Assembly (NCBI GenBank): GCA_001805005.1
Contig: MHDO01000145.1
Location: 1 to 13,394, forward strand
Direction of reading: 5' to 3'
DNA: 13,394 nt
Source: Nitrospinae bacterium RIFCSPLOWO2_12_39_16
GTDB taxonomy: Bacteria > Nitrospinota > Nitrospinia > UBA9942
Both the position numbers and the translations under genes were made by a program. The stretch's first letter is position 1, and each line of letters begins with the position of its first letter. The notes beneath the pieces are model-generated. The model was not told the DNA's origin and ran no database searches. It saw only the letters and a list, made by a program, of their open reading frames with translations. Shown piece by piece: positions 1-5,513 of this stretch.

Positions 1-1
1 A

Positions 2-412
2 AAGGTTGTCTTTACAAACGGATGTTTTGACCTCCTCCATATCGGGCATATAAAATACCTTCGCCAGGCAAGGAGTTATGGAGATTTGCTTATAATTGGT
101 TTAAATGATGATAATTCAGTCAGAAAATTAAAAGGTCCGAAGAGGCCATTGATTGGACAGGATGAAAGGGCGCACCTCCTTGCTGCACTTGATTGTGTGG
201 ATTATGTTGTTCTTTTTTCTGAGCTTACACCTGAAAGGTTGATAAAGGGGATAAAGCCTGATGTTTTGGTTAAAGGGGGGGATTACACAAAGGCAGAGGT
301 GGTCGGCAGAGATGTTGTAGAGAGTTATGGTGGAAGAGTAGAAATAGTTCCTGTGGTTGAGGGGATGTCAACATATAATATTGTGAAAAAGATAATGGAG
401 AAGTATAGTTGA
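2..412 (+). CDS. hldE: D-glycero-beta-D-manno-heptose 1-phosphate adenylyltransferase domain (5'-truncated)
   Basis: This gene runs in from the left edge; 136 C-terminal residues are visible. The enzyme family joins heptose 1-phosphate to AMP from ATP, giving ADP-heptose for the LPS inner core in the cytoplasm. The visible part opens with the nucleotidyltransferase signature FTNGCFDLLHIGH (residues 4-16, HxGH class). It continues with LKGPKRPL, the conserved PDVLVKGGDY block, VVGRDVV and the terminal GMSTYNI segment, all typical of RfaE domain II. Because the 5' end is missing, it could be the C-terminal half of a bifunctional HldE kinase/adenylyltransferase or a stand-alone RfaE2/HldC of about 160 residues; the sequence cannot decide. 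Its TGA stop overlaps the TTG start of the next gene (TTGA), which implies translational coupling. Family assignment is secure; the exact symbol is not. Confidence 0.93.
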   Translation, partial: KVVFTNGCFDLLHIGHIKYLRQARSYGDLLIIGLNDDNSVRKLKGPKRPLIGQDERAHLLAALDCVDYVVLFSELTPERLIKGIKPDVLVKGGDYTKAEVVGRDVVESYGGRVEIVPVVEGMSTYNIVKKIMEKYS

Positions 413-1353
413 AAAACAGATACGGTATAAAAACCTTAGATTTTAAGAAGATAAAAACCTATCCTATAAAAGAGAGAAAGAATAAGGTTAAGATTAATGA
501 ATTCGCTTGTCTTGAAAAAGGGTTTGATGGGTTAATACCTGATATATTAAAAGGTAATGAACTCAAAGAAATCGTCAATTCTGTTGTCCACGCAAGAAAA
601 AAGAAAAAGCCTGTCATATTTGCAATCGGCGCCCATGTAATCAAATGCGGTCTATCTCCAATAATTATTGATTTAATGAAAAAGGGAATAGTTACCGCGA
701 TTGCAATGAATGGTGCAGGTGCGATTCATGATTACGAGATTGCAATGATTGGAGAGACATCAGAGGATGTGGCTGTAGAAATTAAAAAGGGGCGGTTTGG
801 AATGGTTGAAGAGACTGGAGCTTTGATGAATTCCGCCATGAAAAGATTTATAACTGAAAGTGTAGGTATGGGGGAGGCTCTGGGAAAAGATATTTATGAG
901 AAAAGACTCAAATATAGAGAATACAGCATCCTCTATCATGGATATAAATTAAATATCCCTGTAACAATACACTCTGCTATAGGGACAGAGATAATCCACA
1001 TGCATCCTTCTGCCGATGGGGCTGTAATTGGCAGGGGGAGTTTTAATGATTTTAAACTTTTCACTTCTCTTCTATCAGATATAGGAAAAGGCGGATGTTT
1101 TTTTAATATTGGTTCAGCAGTCATACTTCCGGAGGTCTTTATAAAGGCGTTATCTATTGTGAGAAATATGGGATATAAGGCTCATGATTTTATTACAGTG
1201 AACATGGACATGGTTCAGCACTACCGTCCTCATGTCAATGTGGTTAATAGACCTATTCAGGGAGAGGGAAAGGGATATACACTGACAGGTCATCATGAGA
1301 TTATGCTGCCATTACTTTATTATCTAATTATAACAAGAAGAACAAAAATTTAA
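409..1353 (+). CDS. Deoxyhypusine-synthase-like protein of unknown function
   Basis: This is a 314-residue cytoplasmic protein with no signal peptide or membrane segment. I do not recognise a named function. Several blocks recall the deoxyhypusine synthase fold: AIGAHVIKCGLSPIIIDLM (72-90), NGAGAIHDYEIAMIGETSEDV (101-121), GRFGMVEETG (128-137), IPVTIHSAIGTEIIH (183-197) and GCFFNIGSAVILPE (229-242). The C-terminal stretch has NMDMVQHYRPHVNVVNRP (265-282) and GHHEIMLPLL (294-303). No clear equivalent of the catalytic lysine context (WGK in eukaryotic enzymes) is seen; K288 in GEGKGY is only a candidate. The TTG start overlaps the upstream stop by 4 bp and has GGAG at 397-400, 8 nt ahead, which supports this start. 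Bacteria lack eIF5A, so a true hypusine role is unlikely. The tight coupling to heptose synthesis hints at an envelope or sugar link, but that is inference. Confidence 0.75.
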   Translation: MKNRYGIKTLDFKKIKTYPIKERKNKVKINEFACLEKGFDGLIPDILKGNELKEIVNSVVHARKKKKPVIFAIGAHVIKCGLSPIIIDLMKKGIVTAIAMNGAGAIHDYEIAMIGETSEDVAVEIKKGRFGMVEETGALMNSAMKRFITESVGMGEALGKDIYEKRLKYREYSILYHGYKLNIPVTIHSAIGTEIIHMHPSADGAVIGRGSFNDFKLFTSLLSDIGKGGCFFNIGSAVILPEVFIKALSIVRNMGYKAHDFITVNMDMVQHYRPHVNVVNRPIQGEGKGYTLTGHHEIMLPLLYYLIITRRTKI

Positions 1354-1355
1354 TA

Positions 1356-1434
1356 ATCCGCAGATTACGCAGATTTTCACAGATTTTAAAACTTTATTCT
1401 TTTTAATCTGCGTTAATCTGCATAATCTGTGGAT
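1356..1434. repeat. Imperfect palindrome built from CAGATT words
   Basis: Two 30-nt arms (1356-1385 and 1405-1434) are near-perfect reverse complements, with about five mismatches, around a 19-nt AT loop. Each arm carries three CAGATT words spaced 9-10 bp apart (CGCAGATTACGCAGATT in the left arm). The palindrome fills almost the whole gap between the deoxyhypusine-synthase-like gene and purB. It could fold in RNA, but A residues rather than U residues follow it on the plus strand, so it is not a standard terminator for the upstream gene. Confidence 0.9.
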
Positions 1435-1454
1435 AAAAAAGGGGTGGGATTATT

Positions 1455-2750
1455 ATGATAGACCGTTATAGCAGACCTGAGATGGCAAGTATATGGAGTA
1501 TAAAAAATAAATATGAAAAGTGGCTCCAGATTGAGATTGCTGTATGTGAGGCATTGATAGAAAGGGGAGAGATACCAAAGAGTGCCCTTGAAAATATTAA
1601 GAGTAATGCAAAATTTGACCCCTCCCGTATTGATGAGATTGAAAAGACTGTCAAGCATGATGTGATTGCATTTCTTACAAATGTTGCAGAATATGTAGGT
1701 GAAGATTCAAGATATATCCACATAGGGATGACATCATCTGATTTGCTTGATACTGCCCTCGCCATTCAGTTAAAAGAGGCGTCAAATATAATCATAAAAG
1801 ACTTAAATACCCTTTCAGATGTATTAAAGAAAAGGGCTTATGAGTTTAAAGATACAGTAATGATTGGGAGGTCTCATGGTATTCATGCGGAGCCTGTTAC
1901 ATTTGGCTTAAAGCTTGCCCTCTGGTATTCTGAAAATCAGAGAAATATAAAGAGGATGGAATATGCAAAAGAGACTATCAGTTACGGAATGGTCTCAGGT
2001 GCGGTCGGAACATTAGCAAATATTGACCCATCTGTAGAGGAGTATGTCTGCAAAAAATTTGCCTTAAAACCAGCCCCTGTGTCAAATCAGATTATCCAGA
2101 GGGACAGGCATGCAGAATATTTAACCACTCTATCATTGATTGCATCGTCAATTGAGAAGATTTCAGTGGAACTGAGGCATCTCCAGAGGACTGAAGTTCT
2201 TGAGGCTGAGGAATATTTTTCAATGGGGCAAAAGGGTTCTTCTGCCATGCCTCATAAGAGAAACCCTATAACGGCAGAGCAATTGGCAGGATTGTCACGG
2301 ATAGTCAGAGCTAATGCAATTGCAGGAATGGAGAATGTAGCCCTCTGGCATGAGAGGGATATAAGCCATTCATCTGTGGAGAGGATTATAATACCCGACA
2401 GCTCAATATTGATTGACTATATGCTGAATAAAGCTGCAAATCTGATTGATAAGCTCCTTGTCTATCCTGAAAATATGAAAAAAAATCTGGATAAAATGGG
2501 GGGGTTGATATATTCTGAAGGTATATTATTGGAATTGGTCAGAAGTGGAATCGCGAGGGAAGAGGCATATAAGCTTGTTCAGAGGGTTGCTATGAAGATA
2601 TGGGAGAAGGGAGGAGATTTTAAGGAGTTAATATTGAATAACAGGGAGATTATGAAATATATTACCCCTGCTTCTATAGAAAAGGCATTCAGCATAAATC
2701 ATCATTTGAAAAATGTGAATTATATTTTTAAGAGGGTGTTTGAGAGTTAA
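1455..2750 (+). CDS. purB: Adenylosuccinate lyase
   Basis: At 431 residues this has the usual length of the short, Bacillus-type PurB. It catalyses two beta-eliminations releasing fumarate: SAICAR to AICAR in IMP synthesis, and adenylosuccinate to AMP. Fumarase/aspartase superfamily landmarks are all present: TVKHDV with H68, RYIHIGMTSSDLLDTALA with H89 (86-103), GRSHGIHAEPVTFG with the general acid H141 (138-151), QRDRHAEY (215-222), and the mobile signature loop GSSAMPHKRNP (261-271) carrying the catalytic serine. The ATG is preceded by a G-rich ribosome-binding region (GGGGTGGG, 1441-1448) immediately after the CAGATT palindrome. It is followed 47 bp later by purF in the same direction, so the two are probably cotranscribed. 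No missing catalytic residue was noticed. Confidence 0.97.
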   Translation: MIDRYSRPEMASIWSIKNKYEKWLQIEIAVCEALIERGEIPKSALENIKSNAKFDPSRIDEIEKTVKHDVIAFLTNVAEYVGEDSRYIHIGMTSSDLLDTALAIQLKEASNIIIKDLNTLSDVLKKRAYEFKDTVMIGRSHGIHAEPVTFGLKLALWYSENQRNIKRMEYAKETISYGMVSGAVGTLANIDPSVEEYVCKKFALKPAPVSNQIIQRDRHAEYLTTLSLIASSIEKISVELRHLQRTEVLEAEEYFSMGQKGSSAMPHKRNPITAEQLAGLSRIVRANAIAGMENVALWHERDISHSSVERIIIPDSSILIDYMLNKAANLIDKLLVYPENMKKNLDKMGGLIYSEGILLELVRSGIAREEAYKLVQRVAMKIWEKGGDFKELILNNREIMKYITPASIEKAFSINHHLKNVNYIFKRVFES

Positions 2751-2758
2751 ATTAAAGT

Positions 2759-2795
2759 TTGAAGATTGAAAAAATCAATATTCAATAGTCAATAT
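2759..2795. repeat. TCAATAT heptamer array with small hairpin in the purF leader
   Basis: Three 7-bp units, TCAATAT, TCAATAG and TCAATAT, run from 2775 to 2795 and stop 2 nt before the purF ATG. TTGAAGATTGA (2759-2769) pairs with TCAATATTCAA (2775-2785) with one mismatch around a five-A loop. Together they occupy most of the purB-purF gap, and the leader lacks any purine-rich Shine-Dalgarno sequence. Confidence 0.85.
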
Positions 2796-2797
2796 AT

Positions 2798-4168
2798 ATG
2801 TGTGGAATTTTTGGAGTATATGGCCATTCTGAGGCGGCGAATATAACATATCTTGGACTCCATGCCTTACAGCACAGGGGGCAGGAGAGTTCAGGCATTG
2901 TATCATCCGATGGGAAATTCTTGCACTCAGAGATAGATATGGGTCTTGTGGCGGATATCTTTTCACAGGACCGTCTTGATAAACTTTCCGGACATATTGC
3001 AATGGGGCATAACAGATATTCAACCACAGGTGCGAGCCTCCTGAAAAATGCCCAGCCTATTCTGGTAGATTATTCCCGCGGTTCTCTCGCCCTTGCCCAT
3101 AACGGCAATCTGGTTAATGCTGCATATATCAGGAGTGAGCTTGAGGCATACGGCTCAATATTCCGCTCTACTATGGATACAGAGGTGATAGTCCATCTCA
3201 TTGCACAGTCTAAAGAAGACAAGCTGCTGGATAGGGTGATAGATGCTGTTTCAAGGATTAAGGGGGCATATTCGCTTCTGATAATGACAGAGAATGAATT
3301 GGTGGGCGTAAGAGATCCTAATGGCTTCAGGCCGTTATCATTGGGAAAGCTGAAAGACTCGTATGTGTTGGCATCAGAAACATGTGCATTTGATTTAATA
3401 GAGGCAAAATATGAGAGGGATATTGAGCCGGGTGAGATTGTAATTATAAGCCAGAATGGGATCCAATCTTATAAGCCTTTTCCTATATCAAGGAGGTCTC
3501 ACTGTGTTTTTGAATTTATATATTTTGCAAGGCCTGACAGTAATATATTTGGGGAAAATGTAAATTTCATAAGACAGGAGTTTGGGAGACAGCTTGCAAG
3601 GGAGACAATGGTTGATGCAGATATTGTAATCCCTGTCCCTGACTCGGGTGTCCCGGCTGCACTTGGTTTTTCTTTAGAGTCAAAGATACCTTTTGATATG
3701 GGGCTTATCAGGAGCCATTATGTTGGAAGGACATTTATTGAGCCTCAGCAGGCAATCAGGCACTTTGGAGTTAAGCTGAAGCTTAATCCTGTAAAAAAGA
3801 TAATTGAAGGTAAGAGGGTTATTGTGATTGATGATTCAATTGTAAGGGGGACAACGAGCAGAAAGATTATAAAAATGCTGAGGGATGCAGGTGCAAGGGA
3901 GGTGCATGTCCGAATAAGCTCACCGCCGACAACCCACCCTTGTTTTTATGGCATTGATACACCAAATCGCAAGGAATTGATAGCAGCAACACATACAATA
4001 GAAGAAGTTCGCAGATACCTTACTGCCGATAGTCTTTCATATTTAAGTTTAGAGGGAATGTTGAATATTTTTAAAGAGAGGAAGAATGATTTTTGTATGT
4101 CCTGTTTTGATGGGGTTTATCCTGTAAGCTTTGAGGGTATGGATACATCACAGCTTGAACTGTTTTAA
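2798..4168 (+). CDS. purF: Amidophosphoribosyltransferase (glutamine PRPP amidotransferase), Fe-S type without propeptide
   Basis: This enzyme makes phosphoribosylamine from PRPP and glutamine, the first committed step of purine synthesis. Residue 2 is the class II amidotransferase nucleophile, exposed after Met removal (MCGIFGVYGH). The glutaminase domain shows HRGQESSG (26-33), GHNRYSTTG (70-78) and HNGNL (101-105). The PRPP loop is VIVIDDSIVRGTTS (341-354). C236 (in CVFEFIYFARPDS), C382 (PCFYGID), C433 and C436 (CMSC) sit where the Bacillus-type enzyme binds its [4Fe-4S] cluster. Unlike the classic Fe-S type, there is no N-terminal propeptide: an in-frame TAG at 2786-2788 leaves only TCA ATA TAT before the ATG, so this start is fixed. 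Length (456) is normal. It follows purB by 47 bp with no visible Shine-Dalgarno sequence. Confidence 0.97.
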   Translation: MCGIFGVYGHSEAANITYLGLHALQHRGQESSGIVSSDGKFLHSEIDMGLVADIFSQDRLDKLSGHIAMGHNRYSTTGASLLKNAQPILVDYSRGSLALAHNGNLVNAAYIRSELEAYGSIFRSTMDTEVIVHLIAQSKEDKLLDRVIDAVSRIKGAYSLLIMTENELVGVRDPNGFRPLSLGKLKDSYVLASETCAFDLIEAKYERDIEPGEIVIISQNGIQSYKPFPISRRSHCVFEFIYFARPDSNIFGENVNFIRQEFGRQLARETMVDADIVIPVPDSGVPAALGFSLESKIPFDMGLIRSHYVGRTFIEPQQAIRHFGVKLKLNPVKKIIEGKRVIVIDDSIVRGTTSRKIIKMLRDAGAREVHVRISSPPTTHPCFYGIDTPNRKELIAATHTIEEVRRYLTADSLSYLSLEGMLNIFKERKNDFCMSCFDGVYPVSFEGMDTSQLELF

Positions 4169-4235
4169 AAGGATTAATAATTAATTTTGCCTTTCTTTGT
4201 GTTTTCTGTAACTATGGTGAATAAGGTTATTTTAG

Positions 4236-4985
4236 ATGAAACTATCTATAATTATTCCCACCTTGAATGAAGAGTCTTTTCTTGAAAAAAATCTTTCCTC
4301 TATAAAAAAAGAGCTATCAGCAATCAGCAATCAGCAATCAGCCGAGATAATAGTGGCTGATGGCGGCAGTAGAGACAGGACAGTAGAGATTGCAAAAAGA
4401 TTTGCCGACAGGGTATGTATCTCCGATAAAGGAAGAGGACATCAGATGAATGCAGGTGCTATGATTTCTACCGGAGAGTGGCTTCTGTTTTTACATGCCG
4501 ATTCTGTAATATTTGATTCAGGAATGCGGAGAATGCTTGAGATTATGGATTCCGAACTCCGAACCTCGAATTCCGAACCCAGAATTGCAGGTGGTGCTTT
4601 TAGACTTAAAATAGATTCCCCCACACCTATGTATAGGTGTTGGGGTAAGATAGCCTTTAAAATTATATCCTCCGCTGCAAATATGAGGTCAAGGATATTG
4701 GGTATTGCCTACGGCGACCAGGGGATATTTGTAAGGAGGGATATTTTTTATACGATTGGCGGATATTCTGATATACCTATTATGGAGGATGTAGATTTTG
4801 TAAAAAGACTGAAAGGGAAAGGGAAATTTATTATACTGAATGAGTGTGTTGCTACATCATCAAGAAGGTGGGATAGAGAAGGTGTATTATATACAATGAT
4901 AAGAAACTGGATTCTTATCTCACTATATTTGATAGGTGTTTCTTCAAACAGGTTGAAAGGGTGGTATAGAGAACATGGAGGATGA
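4236..4985 (+). CDS. TIGR04283-type family 2 glycosyltransferase
   Basis: This is a 249-residue GT-A glycosyltransferase of the rSAM/selenodomain-associated 'transferase 2' kind. It begins with the family 2 start MKLSIIIPTLNEE. The nucleotide-sugar region DGGSRDRT (42-49) and the metal-binding HADS (87-90) follow. Subfamily motifs are GRGHQMNAGA (66-75), GGAFRLKID (119-127), YGDQGIFVRR (159-168), GGYSDIPIMEDVDFVKRL (175-192) and SSRRW (208-212). Donor and acceptor are unknown. No signal peptide is seen; a hydrophobic stretch near 224-235 might touch the membrane. The protein carries two low-complexity inserts, residues 27-36 and 106-117, each encoded by a heptamer array. The gene overlaps the downstream sigma-factor start by 11 bp. 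A weak AAGG lies about 10 nt before the ATG. The usual partner (transferase 1) is not in the window. Confidence 0.88.
   Translation: MKLSIIIPTLNEESFLEKNLSSIKKELSAISNQQSAEIIVADGGSRDRTVEIAKRFADRVCISDKGRGHQMNAGAMISTGEWLLFLHADSVIFDSGMRRMLEIMDSELRTSNSEPRIAGGAFRLKIDSPTPMYRCWGKIAFKIISSAANMRSRILGIAYGDQGIFVRRDIFYTIGGYSDIPIMEDVDFVKRLKGKGKFIILNECVATSSRRWDREGVLYTMIRNWILISLYLIGVSSNRLKGWYREHGG
4316..4343. repeat. ATCAGCA heptamer array inside the glycosyltransferase gene
   Basis: Four consecutive 7-bp units (ATCAGCA three times, then ATCAGCC) lie in frame within the glycosyltransferase gene. They encode LSAISNQQSA between the first helix and the IIVADGG strand, a position where relatives usually have a short loop. 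Confidence 0.9.
4551..4585. repeat. TCCGAAC heptamer array inside the glycosyltransferase gene
   Basis: Five 7-bp units run in tandem: TCCGAAC, TCCGAAC, CTCGAAT, TCCGAAC and CCAGAAT. They encode SELRTSNSEPRI just before the conserved GGAFRL motif. The gene thus carries two arrays with different words, 207 bp apart. Confidence 0.88.
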
Positions 4986-5505
4986 CAAGAGAAGGAGATT
5001 TGAAGATACTGTCATCCAGTATTTTAATACTATCTATAATTCTGCATACAGGATGACAGGAGAGAGGGGTAATGCAGAAGACCTTGTTCAGGATGTATTC
5101 TTATCTGCATATAAGTCATTTCATCAGTTTATAGAGGGTACAAATTGCAAGGCATGGCTGTTTAAGATATTAAAAAATACATTCATAAATAAAATAAGAA
5201 AGGAGATGAGAGAAGTGAGAGGAGTTCAGGAGTTGAGGAGTTCAGGAGTTGAGGAGTTTAACACATCAACTCTTAAACTCCATAACCCATCAACTTATTT
5301 TAATGAGGGGTTTGATGAAACCATTCAGAAGGCTCTCAACAAACTCCCTGAGGAATTTCGTATGGCGATTATACTATGTGATGTAGAGGGATTTTCATAT
5401 CAGGAGATATCTGAGGTTTTAGAGTGCCCTGTTGGGACTGTTCGCTCCCGTATAAACCGTGCAAGGAGATTTCTTGCAGAAGAACTAAAGGACTTAAGGG
5501 CGTAG
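4975..5505 (+). CDS. ECF-type RNA polymerase sigma factor (sigma-70 family)
   Basis: This is a 176-residue extracytoplasmic-function sigma factor, which directs RNA polymerase to a limited regulon. Region 2 is clear: the helix with GNAEDLVQDVFLSAYKSF (32-49) and CKAWLFKILKNTFINKIRK (58-76) for core binding and -10 recognition. Region 4 is LPEEFRMAIILCDVEGFSY (124-142) followed by the helix-turn-helix EISEVLECPVGTVRSRINRAR (144-164) for -35 recognition. The linker between them (83-108) is encoded by a palindromic GGAGTT octamer array. The ATG lies inside the end of the glycosyltransferase gene (11-bp overlap), and GGTGTAT-like purine-poor sequence gives no strong Shine-Dalgarno, so translation is probably coupled. 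mutL starts 8 bp after its stop. No anti-sigma factor gene is adjacent, so its control is unknown. Confidence 0.93.
   Translation: MEDDKRRRFEDTVIQYFNTIYNSAYRMTGERGNAEDLVQDVFLSAYKSFHQFIEGTNCKAWLFKILKNTFINKIRKEMREVRGVQELRSSGVEEFNTSTLKLHNPSTYFNEGFDETIQKALNKLPEEFRMAIILCDVEGFSYQEISEVLECPVGTVRSRINRARRFLAEELKDLRA
5221..5296. repeat. GGAGTTNA octamer array and inverted repeat inside the sigma-factor gene
   Basis: Five 8-bp units fill 5221-5260: GGAGTTCA, GGAGTTGA, GGAGTTCA, GGAGTTGA, GGAGTTTA. A degenerate reverse-complement arm follows at 5273-5296; the core stem GGAGTTTAA (5253-5261) pairs perfectly with TTAAACTCC (5273-5281). The repeat encodes the region 2-region 4 linker. The same word and palindromic layout recur in the gap at 10923-11002. 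Confidence 0.9.
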
Positions 5506-5513
5506 AGAAAATT

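Noticed and set aside
1386..1440. Rho-independent terminator after the deoxyhypusine-synthase-like gene
   Set aside because: The hairpin is long and AT-rich with a large loop, and it is followed by an A run instead of a T run on the plus strand.
4169..4235. Possible further word repeat in the purF-glycosyltransferase gap (CTTTCTTTGTGTTTTCTG)
   Set aside because: It faintly resembles a CTTTGTG-type word, but no second arm or clear period is present, so it was not called.
5424..5513. Longer N-terminus for MutL starting inside the sigma gene
   Set aside because: The family begins just before IIKLPDELANCIAAGE; the 30 extra residues are translated from sigma-factor sequence and match nothing in MutL.
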